Origin: Paracoccus liaowanqingii
GTDB taxonomy: Bacteria; Pseudomonadota; Alphaproteobacteria; Rhodobacterales; Rhodobacteraceae
DNA length: 64,000 bases
Direction: 5' to 3'
NCBI RefSeq assembly: GCF_004683865.2
Contig: NZ_CP038439.1
Location: 1,032,501-1,096,500, forward strand
Shown here: positions 28,369 through 37,634 of the stretch, in pieces
Numbering within the stretch: position 1 is the stretch's first letter
How the letters are laid out: the number at the start of each line of letters is the position of its first letter
Made by a program: the position numbers and the translations under genes
The notes under the pieces: generated by a model
What the model was told of the DNA's origin: nothing
Databases searched by the model: none
What the model saw: only the letters and a program-made list of their open reading frames with translations

Positions 28369-29892
28369 TCAGACCGGCTCGCCCGCATCCAGGCGCTGCA
28401 GGAAATCCGCCGCCTCGGCCCGGATCGTCTGGCGCCGGTCGGCCTCCATGCGGTCCCAGGTGCCGTAGACCCGGCCGATGCGGGGATTGGCCTCGAACCG
28501 GTCGCGGTGGCGGGCAAGGAAGTCCCAATAGAGCAGGTTGAAGGGGCAGGCGTCGGGTCCGGTCTTGGCCGCGACCTTGTAGGCGCAACCCTTGCAGTAA
28601 TCCGACATCTTGTTGATGTAGTTGCCGGAACTGACATAGGGCTTGGAGCCCACCACGCCGCCATCGGCGAACTGGCTCATCCCGATGACATTGGGCGCCT
28701 CGACCCATTCATAGGCGTCGATATAGACCTCGAGATACCATTCATGGACCTGATGGGGGTCGCAGCCCGCCAGCAGGGCGAAGTTGCCCGTAACCATCAG
28801 GCGCTGGATGTGATGGGCATAGGCATGGTCGCGGGTCTGCCCGACCGCGTGGGCCAGGCAGTTCATCTTCGTGGGCGCCCCCCAGTAGAGCGGCGGCAGG
28901 TCGCGGTCATGCCCGAGCGTGTTGCGCGCGGTGTAGTCGGGGCCTTCGAGGAAGTAGACGCCGCGCATGTATTCGCGCCAGCCGATGATCTGGCGAATGA
29001 ACCCTTCGGCCGAGTTCAGGCGCGCGCGGCCCTTGGCATAGGCGTCCGCCGCTGCCTCGCAGACCTCCAGCGGGGACAGAAGCCCTGCATTGATGTAGGG
29101 CGACAGGATCGAGTGGTGCAGGAAGGGATCGTCCTGCAGCATAGCATCCTGATAGGGACCGAACTCGTCCAGCGAATGGGCGATGAAATGGTCCAGCACC
29201 TGCAGCGCGCCCTCGCGGTCGGTGGCGAAGGTGAAGGGGCGCAGCCGGCCGAAATTGTCGGGAAAGCGGGCCTCGACCAGATCCAGCACCTCGGCCGTGA
29301 TGTCGTCGGGGTCGAACCGGGGGGGCTTGATGCGCAAAAGGTCCGCTTGGGCGGGCTTGCGGTTGTCGTGGTCGTAGTTCCATTTGCCGCCCTCGGGCTG
29401 GTCGCCCTCCATCAGCAGCCCGGTCTTGCGGCGCATCTCGCGATAGAACCACTCCATCCGCAGTTCCTTGCGGCCCTCGGCCCAGGCCTCGAATTCGGCA
29501 TGGCTGGCCAGGAAGCGGTCGTCGGGCAGTTGCCGCAGGGGGATGGGCAGCTCATCCAGCGCGGCGATCAGGCGCCATTCGCCGGGCTGGGTGGCGATGA
29601 CCTCGGAGGCGCCATGCTCGGCTGCGCGGCGCAGCAGCTCCGAGGGGATGGACTGGCCGTTGTCGGGATCGTCCAGCGCCGTGTAGGCGACGTTCAGCCC
29701 CTCGGCGCGCAGCGCATGGGCGAACTTGCGCATCGCGGCGAAGAGGAAGGCGATCTTCTTGGGGTGGTGGCGGACATAGCTCGCCTCGGACATCACCTCG
29801 GCCATGACGATCACATCGTCGGGGCGGGCCTCGCGCAGGGCGGACAGGTCGCGGGTCAGCTGGTCGCCCAGCACAAGGATCAGACGCGGCAT
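28369..29892 (-). CDS. FeS-type bacterial cryptochrome/photolyase (CryB/PhrB group)
   Basis: 507 residues. Member of the FeS-BCP group, flavoproteins with a 6,7-dimethyl-8-ribityllumazine antenna and a [4Fe-4S] cluster; PhrB of Agrobacterium repairs (6-4) photoproducts and CryB of Rhodobacter is a light-responsive relative. The four cluster cysteines are present at Cys345, Cys433, Cys436 and Cys449, each offset by five from PhrB Cys350/438/441/454 as I recall them. Domain order is an N-terminal Rossmann part (MPRLILVLGDQLT) and a C-terminal FAD domain (INAGLLSPLEV, then MRGVYFLEG). It sits downstream of guaA on the same strand; light-damage repair or photoreception is inferred. Confidence 0.88.
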   Translation of the reverse strand: MPRLILVLGDQLTRDLSALREARPDDVIVMAEVMSEASYVRHHPKKIAFLFAAMRKFAHALRAEGLNVAYTALDDPDNGQSIPSELLRRAAEHGASEVIATQPGEWRLIAALDELPIPLRQLPDDRFLASHAEFEAWAEGRKELRMEWFYREMRRKTGLLMEGDQPEGGKWNYDHDNRKPAQADLLRIKPPRFDPDDITAEVLDLVEARFPDNFGRLRPFTFATDREGALQVLDHFIAHSLDEFGPYQDAMLQDDPFLHHSILSPYINAGLLSPLEVCEAAADAYAKGRARLNSAEGFIRQIIGWREYMRGVYFLEGPDYTARNTLGHDRDLPPLYWGAPTKMNCLAHAVGQTRDHAYAHHIQRLMVTGNFALLAGCDPHQVHEWYLEVYIDAYEWVEAPNVIGMSQFADGGVVGSKPYVSSGNYINKMSDYCKGCAYKVAAKTGPDACPFNLLYWDFLARHRDRFEANPRIGRVYGTWDRMEADRRQTIRAEAADFLQRLDAGEPV

Positions 29893-29984
29893 GGGGCACC
29901 CCCGAGGACGACAGGACGCGCAGGGTGCCCCGCGCGGTCCCGTTTCACGATGCGGCGGGGTGCCGCGTCAGCCCCGCCGTCCCG

Positions 29985-31544
29985 TCATTCCCACTCGATC
30001 GTGCCCGGGGGCTTCGAGGTGATGTCATAGGTGCAGCGGTTGATGCCGCGGACCTCGTTGATGATCCGGGTCGCGGTCTCGCCCAGGAACTCGTGGGTAA
30101 AGGGATAGTAATCCGCCGTCATCCCGTCGACCGAGGTCACGGCGCGCAGCGCGCAGGCGAAATCATAGGTGCGCCCGTCGCCCATCACGCCGACCGTGCG
30201 GACGGGCAGGATCGCCACGAAGGCCTGCCAGATCTCGTCATAGAGGCCGTGGCGGCGGATCTGGTCGATGAAGACGGCATCGGCCTTGCGCAGGATCTCC
30301 AGCTTCTCGCGGGTGATCTCTCCGGGGCAGCGGATGGCGAGGCCCGGGCCGGGGAAGGGGTGGCGGCCGATGAAGCTGGCGGGCAGGCCCAGCTCGCGGC
30401 CCAGCTCTCGCACCTCGTCCTTGAACAGCTCGCGCAGCGGCTCGACCAGCTTGAGGCCCATCTTTTCGGGCAGGCCGCCGACATTGTGGTGGCTCTTGAT
30501 CGTGACCGACGGCCCGCCCGAAAAGCTGACGCTTTCGATGACGTCGGGGTAGAGCGTGCCCTGGGCCAGGAAATCGGCGCCCTCGATCTGGCTGGCGTAT
30601 TTCTGGAAGACGTCGATGAACAGCCGGCCGATGGTCTTGCGCTTGACCTCGGGGTCGCTGACGCCTTCCAGCGAGCCCAGGAACAGCTCGGCCTCGTCGG
30701 CATGGATCAGCGGGATGTTGTAGTTGTCGCGGAACATCTTGACGACTTCGGCGCCCTCGTTCAGGCGCAGGAGCCCGTGATCGACGAAGACGCAGGTCAG
30801 CTGGTCGCCGATCGCCTCGTGGATCAGCACCGCCGCGACCGAGCTGTCGACGCCGCCGGACAGCCCGCAGATGACCTTGCGGTCGCCCACCGTCTCGCGG
30901 ATCTTGCGGATCGCCTCGTCCTTGTAGCTGGCCATGGTCCAGTCGCCGGTGAAGCCCGCCAGCCGGACGAAGTTCTCCAGCATGGTGCGGCCATTGGCGG
31001 TGTGATGCACCTCGGGATGGAACTGGACGCCGTAGAACTGCCGCGTCTCGTCCGCGATCATCGCGATGGGGGCGTTGGGCGAGGTGCCGATCACCTCGAA
31101 GCCCGGGGCCAGCGCGGTGACGCGGTCGCCATGGCTCATCCAGACCTCTTCGCGGCCCGTCCCGAAGAGGCCGGCGAAGATGCCGTCGGTCTTGTGGCCC
31201 GGGGCGGGAGCGATGTAGGCGCGGCCGTATTCGGCATGGTGGCCGGCCTCGACCTGGCCGCCCAGCTGTTCCATCATGACCTGCTGGCCATAGCAGATGC
31301 CAAAGACCGGCACGCCCAGCTCGAACACGGCCTGGGGTGCGCGGGGGCTGCCTTGGGTCGTGACGCTGGCCGGGCCGCCGGACAGGATGACCGCCTGAGG
31401 GGCCATGTCGCGCAGGGCCTGGTCGGTCACCGCGTTGAACGGGTGGATTTCGCAATAGACGTTCAGTTCCCGCAGGCGACGCGCGATCAGCTGCGTCACC
31501 TGGCTGCCGAAGTCGATGATCAGAAGGCGCTGGTGCTGGGTCAT
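29985..31544 (-). CDS. guaA: GMP synthase (glutamine-hydrolysing)
   Basis: Converts XMP, ATP and glutamine to GMP. 519 residues. The N-terminal class I amidotransferase has Cys84 (FGICYGQQ), His176 and Glu178 (QFHPEVHH); the ATP pyrophosphatase has the P-loop SGGVDSS (229-235); the C-terminal dimerisation domain ends with [12 protein letters not shown], the usual GuaA C-terminus. guaB is not in the window. Divergent from the CAP-domain lipoprotein gene. Confidence 0.97.
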   Translation of the reverse strand: MTQHQRLLIIDFGSQVTQLIARRLRELNVYCEIHPFNAVTDQALRDMAPQAVILSGGPASVTTQGSPRAPQAVFELGVPVFGICYGQQVMMEQLGGQVEAGHHAEYGRAYIAPAPGHKTDGIFAGLFGTGREEVWMSHGDRVTALAPGFEVIGTSPNAPIAMIADETRQFYGVQFHPEVHHTANGRTMLENFVRLAGFTGDWTMASYKDEAIRKIRETVGDRKVICGLSGGVDSSVAAVLIHEAIGDQLTCVFVDHGLLRLNEGAEVVKMFRDNYNIPLIHADEAELFLGSLEGVSDPEVKRKTIGRLFIDVFQKYASQIEGADFLAQGTLYPDVIESVSFSGGPSVTIKSHHNVGGLPEKMGLKLVEPLRELFKDEVRELGRELGLPASFIGRHPFPGPGLAIRCPGEITREKLEILRKADAVFIDQIRRHGLYDEIWQAFVAILPVRTVGVMGDGRTYDFACALRAVTSVDGMTADYYPFTHEFLGETATRIINEVRGINRCTYDITSKPPGTIEWE

Positions 31545-31678
31545 GGATGCGCTTTAAGCGCGGTTACAGCACCTTGCAAGAGAGTCGCGACCTTCGGGCG
31601 GCGGAACCGGCGACAGGCGGGGGCGTTTGCCCGCAGGATCCCCACGCGCCCGCGCGCCCGAACCGAAGGTTGCCTCCC

Positions 31679-32194
31679 ATGTTCCGATCGTCCTTGTCTC
31701 TCGTCTGCCTGCTGTCCCTGTCCGCTTGCGCGACGGGCCCGATGATGTCGCTGCCCGAGACCGAGCCCGCGGCCGAGGAAGCGCTGGCTGCGCAGTGCCA
31801 AGGCAATCCCGAGCAGGGCGCCCGGCTTGGCGCCGCCGTGAACGCCGCGCGGGCCGCCGATGGCAAGACCGTGCTGACCCAAAGCGAGGCGCTGGACACG
31901 ATCGCGCTGTCTCATGCCTGCGACATGGCCCAGCAGGGACGTGCCGATGTGGCGGGCTCGAACGGCTCGAACGTGGTCGATCGCGCCCGCTCGGTCGGCT
32001 ATCCGACCTGCGGTGTCGCGCAGCTTGTCGGCAGCGGCGGCACGCCCGAGGGCACGGTCGCGGCCTGGACTGTGCCGGGCCCGCAGCGCGAGCAGGTGAT
32101 GGGCCAGCTGAGCTACGAGATCGGCAGCGGCGTGGCGCAGGGCGCGGACGGTCGGCTGTGGCACAGCGTCGTTCTGGGCAACGACTGCCAGTAA
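31679..32194 (+). CDS. CAP-domain lipoprotein
   Basis: 171 residues. The lipobox LSLSAC makes Cys17 the lipidation site. The mature part resembles a bacterial CAP/SCP domain: LGAAVNAARAADGKTVLTQSEALDTIALSHACDMAQQ near the start and the final DGRLWHSVVLGNDC. Bacterial CAP proteins are secreted or envelope-anchored, with no settled biochemical role. A GAAGG lies before the ATG; upstream in-frame codons are not homologous. A good terminator follows. Confidence 0.72.
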   Translation: MFRSSLSLVCLLSLSACATGPMMSLPETEPAAEEALAAQCQGNPEQGARLGAAVNAARAADGKTVLTQSEALDTIALSHACDMAQQGRADVAGSNGSNVVDRARSVGYPTCGVAQLVGSGGTPEGTVAAWTVPGPQREQVMGQLSYEIGSGVAQGADGRLWHSVVLGNDCQ

Positions 32195-32218
32195 GACGAT
32201 TGCCAGGAACACGGGAGA

Positions 32219-32245
32219 GGGGCGCGGATCGGACCGCGCCCCTTT
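32219..32245 (+). terminator. Terminator of the CAP-lipoprotein gene
   Basis: GGGGCGCGG-ATCGGA-CCGCGCCCC followed by TTT, starting 24 bases after the stop codon. The livM stop lies only a few bases further, so it also separates convergent transcripts. Confidence 0.7.
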
Positions 32246-32251
32246 GTCAGG

Positions 32252-33586
32252 TCATTTCTCGGGCAACAGACCGCGCGGCGCAAAGCGCAGCACAAGCAGC
32301 AGCACCAGACCCATCGCGATGAAGCGCATGTGCGGCGCGCTGTCCAGCAGGTGGGACTTGAAGGCGCTGTCGGGCAGCGGCCCGGTCAGCAGCGCGAACA
32401 GCGCCGGTCCCCAGACCTCGGCCTTGATCCACAGGAACCAGATCGTCACCGCGCCCAGCACCGCGCCCCAGTTGTTGCCAGACCCGCCGACGATCACCAT
32501 CACCCAGATCAGGAAGGTATAGCGCAGCGGGTTGTAGCTGGTCGGCGCCAGCAGCCCGTCCAGCGTCACCATCATCGCGCCGGCCACCCCGATCACCGCG
32601 GATCCCAGGATAAAGACCTGCAGGTGGCGGCGGGTGACGTCCTTGCCCATCGCCTCGGCGGCGGTCTCGTTGTCGCGGATCGCGCGCATCATCCGGCCCC
32701 AAGGGGATTTCAGCGCCAGCTCGGCCAGCAGGATGATGACCAGCAGCACGACCAGGAACAGCGACATGTAGGACAGCTTGACCCAGATCCCCGAGGCCTC
32801 GGCGGCGGCGAATCCCCAGCTCGACGCGAATTCGACGAAATCGGGGTTGTTCTGCAGGTCGACCTCCTGCGCGACGGGGCGCGGGATCGCGGTGATGTTC
32901 ATCACCCCGCGCGCCAGCCAGTTCTCGTTCTTCATGACCGCGACGATGATCTCGCCGATGCCAAGCGTGGCGATGGCCAGATAATCCGACCGCAGGCCCA
33001 AGGCGACCTTGCCGATGGCCCAGGCCGCGGCGGCGGCGAAGATCCCGCCCACCGCCCAGGACAGCAGCACCGGCAGGCCGAGGCCGCCGATATTGCCGTG
33101 GCGGGCGGGGTTGTTGGCCTCGATCGCGACGACGGCCGGGTCGAAGAGCCAGCGATAGGCGACGAAGCCCGCGATCAGCACGACGATGGTCAGCAGGCCG
33201 CTGCGGGTGCGCGTCCAGGCCAGCTTGGCCATGGCCAGCGTGCCCAGACCGACCAGCAGCGCCAGCATCAGCCGGGTGCCGCCGGCCGCCCAGGCCCCCT
33301 CGACCGGGGGCAGGGACACCAGCACCGGGGCCAGCGCGCCCATCGCCAGAAAGCCCACGACGCCCACGTTGAAGAGGCCCGCATAGCCCCATTGCATGTT
33401 CACGCCCAAGGCCGTGATGGCCGAGATCAGCCCCATGTTCAGGATCGCCAGCGAGGTGTTCCAGCTGCCCGAGAACATCGCGTTGCGCACCGTCCCCTCC
33501 AGCACGAACAGCACGGCGAGGACCGCGAACAGCACGGGCGCGCGCCAGCGGCTGGAGGAGGAGGCGGCTTGACGGTTGGTGGCCAT
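32252..33586 (-). CDS. livM: Branched-chain amino acid type ABC transporter permease (LivM-like)
   Basis: 444 residues, one of the two inner-membrane permeases of a HAAT-family importer. Multiple membrane segments, with the family segment LGVNMQWGYAGLFNVGVVGFLAMGA and the cytoplasmic coupling region SPWGRMMRAIRDNETAAEAMGKDVTR, which matches the EAA-like loop of LivM proteins. Longer than E. coli LivM in the middle periplasmic part. It is the last gene of the livGFHM block; GGGGAAG before the ATG, 10 bases after livH. Confidence 0.9.
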   Translation of the reverse strand: MATNRQAASSSSRWRAPVLFAVLAVLFVLEGTVRNAMFSGSWNTSLAILNMGLISAITALGVNMQWGYAGLFNVGVVGFLAMGALAPVLVSLPPVEGAWAAGGTRLMLALLVGLGTLAMAKLAWTRTRSGLLTIVVLIAGFVAYRWLFDPAVVAIEANNPARHGNIGGLGLPVLLSWAVGGIFAAAAAWAIGKVALGLRSDYLAIATLGIGEIIVAVMKNENWLARGVMNITAIPRPVAQEVDLQNNPDFVEFASSWGFAAAEASGIWVKLSYMSLFLVVLLVIILLAELALKSPWGRMMRAIRDNETAAEAMGKDVTRRHLQVFILGSAVIGVAGAMMVTLDGLLAPTSYNPLRYTFLIWVMVIVGGSGNNWGAVLGAVTIWFLWIKAEVWGPALFALLTGPLPDSAFKSHLLDSAPHMRFIAMGLVLLLVLRFAPRGLLPEK

Positions 33587-33596
33587 GATCTTCCCC

Positions 33597-34604
33597 TTAC
33601 ACCGATTTTCCGCGGAACAGGCCCGTGGGCCGGAACAGCAGGACGACGATCAGAATGACGAAGCTGACGGCGAACTTGTATTCGGTCCCCAGCAGCTGCA
33701 TCAGGCCCGAGGGCTCGTAGCCGGGCACCAAATAGCCCACCACGCGGACCCAGGGGTAGGTCACCGCCACCTCGGAAAACGCGACCAGGAAGCCGCCCGC
33801 GATGGCGCCAAGCGGATTGCCCAAGCCCCCCACGATGGCGGCGGCGAAGATCGGCAGCAGGATCTGGAAATAGTTGAAGGCCTTGAAGGACTTGTCCAGA
33901 CCGTAGAGCGTGCCCGCGATGGTCGCCAGGCCCGCCGCGATGATCCAGGTCAGGCGCACGACCCTTTCGGGGTCGATGCCCGACAGCAGCGCCAGATCCT
34001 CGTTGTCGGAATAGGCGCGCATGGCCTTGCCGGACTTGGTGCGGTTCAGGAACCAGAACAGCGCGACCATGACGATCAGCGCCACCCCCACGGTCAGCGC
34101 CTGCGTGGACCGCAGCGCCAGCCCCTCGGGCAGGCCTGTCATCTCGCGGAAGGTGCGCACGTCCATGATGAAACGCGTGCCGTCGTCGAAGCGGTACTCG
34201 TCCACGCCGATCAGCACCCGCGTCAGCCCGTTCATCACGAACATGACGCCGACCGAGGCCATGACCAGGATGATCGGCGCCGCCTTCTGCTTGCGATAGA
34301 AGCGATAGACCGCGCGGTCGGTGCCCAGCACCAGAAGCGCGGTCAGCGCGATCCCGAAGGGCAGGGCGATCAGCGCGGTGGGCAGGGGCCCGGCGCTGAT
34401 CCCCATGGCCTGCAGGCCCCAGGTCAGCAGGATCACCGTCCCGGTCCCGAAGGCCATCGTGTCGCCATGCGCGAAGTTCGAGAACCGCAGGATGCCATAG
34501 ACCAGCGTCACCCCAAGCGCGCCAAGCGCCAGCTGCGCCCCGTAGGCGGCGGCGGGGATGAAGACGAAGTTCAGAAAGACCACGAGGGCGTTTGCGATAT
34601 CCAC
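33597..34604 (-). CDS. livH: Branched-chain amino acid type ABC transporter permease (LivH-like)
   Basis: 335 residues, the second permease. It has eight or so membrane segments; LGVTLVYGILRFSNFAHGDTMAFG is the conserved LivH N-terminal motif and GKAMRAYSDNEDLALLSGID is the coupling loop. Starts with GTG at 34604, four bases after the livF stop codon, so translation is likely coupled to livF. Together with livM it forms the channel for branched-chain amino acids or a related amide/urea-type substrate; the precise ligand is not decided by sequence. Confidence 0.9.
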   Translation of the reverse strand: MDIANALVVFLNFVFIPAAAYGAQLALGALGVTLVYGILRFSNFAHGDTMAFGTGTVILLTWGLQAMGISAGPLPTALIALPFGIALTALLVLGTDRAVYRFYRKQKAAPIILVMASVGVMFVMNGLTRVLIGVDEYRFDDGTRFIMDVRTFREMTGLPEGLALRSTQALTVGVALIVMVALFWFLNRTKSGKAMRAYSDNEDLALLSGIDPERVVRLTWIIAAGLATIAGTLYGLDKSFKAFNYFQILLPIFAAAIVGGLGNPLGAIAGGFLVAFSEVAVTYPWVRVVGYLVPGYEPSGLMQLLGTEYKFAVSFVILIVVLLFRPTGLFRGKSV

Positions 34605-34608
34605 AGGC

Positions 34609-35436
34609 TCAGCCCCCCAGGAAGGTGCGACGCACCTCGTCGTTCTTCATCAGTTCCTCGCCCGTGCCGGTATGTGCGTTGGCGCCCTGCACCAGCACAT
34701 AGGCCTTGTCGGCGATCATCATCGCCTGGCGTGCGTTCTGTTCGACCATCAGCACCGGCAGCCCGCCCCGCGCGATGGCGATGATGCGGTCGAACAGCTC
34801 GTCCATGACGATGGGGCTGACGCCCGCGGTCGGCTCGTCCAGCATCAGCACCTTCGGTTGCGTCATCAGCGCGCGGCCCACGGCCACCTGCTGGCGCTGG
34901 CCGCCCGACAGCTCTCCGGCCGCCTGGCGGCGCTTGGCGGCGACGGCGGGGAACAGGTCATAGACCTGCGCCATCGTCGCCTTGATGTCGTCGCGCCGGA
35001 TATAGGCGCCCATCTCGAGGTTTTCCTCGACGGTCATCGAGGGGAAGATGTTGTTCACCTGCGGCACGAAGCCCATGCCGGCCTTGACGCGGTCCTGCGG
35101 GTTCAGCGCGGTGATGTCCTGACCGTTCAGGCGCACCGAGCCCTGGCGCAGGTTCAGCATCCCGAAGATCGCCTTCATCGCGGTCGACTTGCCCGCGCCG
35201 TTCGGGCCCACGATCACCGCGATCTGGCCCTGTTCCACGGCGATGGTGCAGTCGTGCAGGATGTCGGCGCCCTTGCCATAGCCGCCGGTCATCGCCTCGC
35301 CGATCAGGAACGGATCGCCCGCCTGTCCCGGTCCCACCGGGCCCGAACGGCGGGTGCCGTCGATCTTGCCCATCCCCTTGGCATTCACGACCGAGGCGTC
35401 GCGCATCCCCCGGTTGCCCAAACCCACGTCGCTCAT
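34609..35436 (-). CDS. livF: ABC transporter ATP-binding protein (LivF-like)
   Basis: 275 residues. Walker A GPNGAGKS at 77-84, signature LSGGQRQQVAVGRAL, Walker B VLMLDEPTAGVSP and a His-less switch typical of LivF. Residues 1-45 (MSDVGLGNRG...) are an N-terminal extension, Gly/Pro-rich and not needed for the ATPase fold. An internal start near MTGGYGKG would remove it but would truncate the first strand. Start overlaps the livG stop by four bases (ATGA). Confidence 0.9.
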   Translation of the reverse strand: MSDVGLGNRGMRDASVVNAKGMGKIDGTRRSGPVGPGQAGDPFLIGEAMTGGYGKGADILHDCTIAVEQGQIAVIVGPNGAGKSTAMKAIFGMLNLRQGSVRLNGQDITALNPQDRVKAGMGFVPQVNNIFPSMTVEENLEMGAYIRRDDIKATMAQVYDLFPAVAAKRRQAAGELSGGQRQQVAVGRALMTQPKVLMLDEPTAGVSPIVMDELFDRIIAIARGGLPVLMVEQNARQAMMIADKAYVLVQGANAHTGTGEELMKNDEVRRTFLGG

Positions 35437-36215
35437 GCGCCCACCATGTCCTTGTTCTTCAGGCCGGTGCCCAGATAGGCCTCGATCACCGCCTCGTTCT
35501 TCATGATGTCCTGCGCGCTGCCGGTGGCCAGGACCTTGCCCTCGGCCATGACGATCACCGGGTCGCAGAGCTTGCCGATGAAATCCATGTCATGCTCGAT
35601 CACGCAGAAGGTATAGCCGCGTTCGCGGTTCAGGCGCAGGATTGCGTCGGCGATGGTCATCAGCAGGGTGCGGTTCACGCCCGCGCCGACCTCGTCCAGA
35701 AACACGATCTTGGCGTCGACCATCATCGTGCGGCCCAGTTCCAGCAGCTTCTTCTGCCCGCCCGACAGGTTGCCGGCCTTCTCGTGCGTCAGGTGGCGGA
35801 TGGTCAGGAAGTCCAGCACCTCGTCGGCCATGCGCCTCAGCTCGGCCTCTTCGCGCTCGATCCGGCCGCGCTGGAACCAGGTCTTCCAGATCGTCTCGCC
35901 GGCCTGTGCGCCCGGCACCATCATCAGGTTCTCGCGCACCGTCATCGAGCCGAACTCGTGCGCCATCTGGAAGGTGCGCAGCAGGCCCTTGTGAAACAGC
36001 GTGTGCGGCGGCAGGCCGGTGATGTCCTGCCCGTCCATGATCACGCGGCCCGAGGTGGGGGGCAGCACGCCCGCGATCACGTTGAACAGCGTCGACTTGC
36101 CCGCGCCATTGGGGCCGATCAGCCCGGTGATCGAGCCGGTCTCGATGGTCAGGCTGGCGCCGTCGACGGCGCGGAAGCCGCCGAAATGCCTGTGAAGGTC
36201 CTCGACCCTGATCAT
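35433..36215 (-). CDS. livG: ABC transporter ATP-binding protein (LivG-like)
   Basis: 260 residues. Walker A GPNGAGKST early in the protein (about 34-42), signature LSGGQKKLLELGR, Walker B AKIVFLDEVGAGVN and the H-loop VIEHDMDF. The LivG-specific insertion after the Q-loop (FQMAHEFGSMTVRENLMM...) is present. The Walker B tail reads DEVGAGV instead of the usual DEPxAG, a substitution worth noting though the Glu is kept. First gene after the livK terminator. Confidence 0.9.
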   Translation of the reverse strand: MIRVEDLHRHFGGFRAVDGASLTIETGSITGLIGPNGAGKSTLFNVIAGVLPPTSGRVIMDGQDITGLPPHTLFHKGLLRTFQMAHEFGSMTVRENLMMVPGAQAGETIWKTWFQRGRIEREEAELRRMADEVLDFLTIRHLTHEKAGNLSGGQKKLLELGRTMMVDAKIVFLDEVGAGVNRTLLMTIADAILRLNRERGYTFCVIEHDMDFIGKLCDPVIVMAEGKVLATGSAQDIMKNEAVIEAYLGTGLKNKDMVGA

Positions 36216-36281
36216 GCTTCTACGTCCCTGTCTTCACATTCGGGGTGAAGATGTGCCTGCGAGAGGCTGTTATGAATTTGC

Positions 36282-36317
36282 AAAAACAGCCCGGTGCGCG
36301 ATCGCGCCCCGGGCTGT
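36282..36317 (-). terminator. Strong terminator between livK and livG
   Basis: Minus-strand hairpin: ACAGCCCGGGGCGCG (36317-36303) pairs with CGCGCACCGGGCTGT (36300-36286) around a two-base loop, 15 base pairs with one mismatch, followed by a T5 run. Only 17 bases after the livK stop, it should limit transcription of the downstream ATPase and permease genes relative to the binding protein. Confidence 0.85.
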
Positions 36318-36333
36318 CCGCCGTCAGACGGGA

Positions 36334-37518
36334 TCAGCGATAGCCGACCACCTCCAGCTTGCCGTCGGTGATCTGGACCTCGCGATAGCTGCCGGCGGAT
36401 TCGCCGCCGCCCACCATCTCGACCGCCGTGGCGCCGACATAGTCGACATCGCCACCCTCGGCGATGATCTCCAGCGCGCGGGCCAGCTGGCCGGGCAGGA
36501 TCTCCTCGCCGGGCGCGTTGGACACCTCCATGATGCTGTCCTTGTAGGTCGCCGGATCCGACGAGCCCGACTTGGCCATCGCCAGCAGGATCAGCGCCGC
36601 CGCGTCATAGGCCTCGGCGGAGAAGGCGCCGGTACCGTCGAAGCCCGCCTCTTCGGCCATGGCCAGATAAGCGTCGCGGCCCGGGCCTTCGGCAGCCGGG
36701 TTCTGGCCGAAGCTGCCCTCGATCTCGGACCCGAAATTGGCCTCCAGCGCGTTGCCGACCATGCCGTCGGGGAAGACGAAGGTCTCGAAGGCGCCGGTGT
36801 CCAGCGAGGCGCGGACCACGCCCGAGCCGCCCTGATCGACATAGCCCGCCACCACCAGCGCCTCGCCACCGGCGGCCGCCAGTGCGGCGACCTCGGCCGA
36901 ATAGTCGGCCTTGCCGTCGTCATGCGCGCTGTTCACGGTCACGCTGCCGCCGGCTTCCTGGAAGGCCGCCTGGAAGCTGTCGGCCAAGCCCTTGCCATAG
37001 TCGTTGTTGGTATAGGTGACGGCCACGCTGGTGATGCCGCGGTCGGACAGGATGTCCGCCATCACCTGCCCCTGGCGCGCGTCCGAGGGCGAGGTGCGGA
37101 AGAACAGCCCGTCATCCTCGATGGTCGACAGCGCCGGCGAGGTGGCCGAGGGCGAGATCATCACCACGCCGTTGGCCTTGGCGACGTTCTCCAGCGAGGC
37201 GATCGTCTCGCCCGAGCACATGCCGCCGATGATGCCCTTGACGCCTTCCGAGGCGATCAGGCGCTCGACCGTGGCGGTCGCGGCGGCGGCGTCGATGCAG
37301 GTCGAATCGCCGGTGACGGCGGTGACGGTCGACCCGTCCAGCAGCAGGCCCGAATCGGTGACTTCCTTCATCGCCAGCTCGGCGCCCTGCTGCATGGCGG
37401 GGGCCATCGATTCCAGCGGACCGGTGAAGCCGAGCGAGATGCCCAGCTTGATCTCCTCGGCACCGGCGGCACCGGCCATCAATGCGCCGGCGGCGGTCGC
37501 AAGAAGAAGATTTTTCAT
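36334..37518 (-). CDS. livK: Branched-chain amino acid type ABC transporter binding protein (LivK-like)
   Basis: 394 residues. Signal peptide MKNLLLATAAGALMAGAAGA, then a type I periplasmic binding fold (IKLGISLGFTGPLESMAPAMQQGAELA and, in the second lobe, VAVTYTNNDYGKGLADSF). A disulfide pair is plausible (DSTCIDAAAA and GMCSGETI). It captures branched-chain or related amino acids in the periplasm. The ATG at 37518 fits the signal peptide; the upstream open frame does not. First gene of the operon, separated from livG by a strong terminator, which fits the higher dose needed for a binding protein. Confidence 0.92.
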   Translation of the reverse strand: MKNLLLATAAGALMAGAAGAEEIKLGISLGFTGPLESMAPAMQQGAELAMKEVTDSGLLLDGSTVTAVTGDSTCIDAAAATATVERLIASEGVKGIIGGMCSGETIASLENVAKANGVVMISPSATSPALSTIEDDGLFFRTSPSDARQGQVMADILSDRGITSVAVTYTNNDYGKGLADSFQAAFQEAGGSVTVNSAHDDGKADYSAEVAALAAAGGEALVVAGYVDQGGSGVVRASLDTGAFETFVFPDGMVGNALEANFGSEIEGSFGQNPAAEGPGRDAYLAMAEEAGFDGTGAFSAEAYDAAALILLAMAKSGSSDPATYKDSIMEVSNAPGEEILPGQLARALEIIAEGGDVDYVGATAVEMVGGGESAGSYREVQITDGKLEVVGYR

Positions 37519-37615
37519 TTGGTTGTCTCCCAGTTGGAACATTGTCCTGCGCGTCAGGGTAGAAGTAGGTTTCCGAAAAAGGAAGGGTGAACTGGTCCGC
37601 CGCGCGTCCCCGGGC

Positions 37616-37634
37616 GCCACGTCAAGGGCGTGGC
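37616..37634 (-). terminator. Small hairpin after the DUF2937 gene
   Basis: GCCACG-N7-CGTGGC directly follows the DUF2937 stop codon. Six base pairs and no T run: a weak stem-loop at the operon end. Confidence 0.3.
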
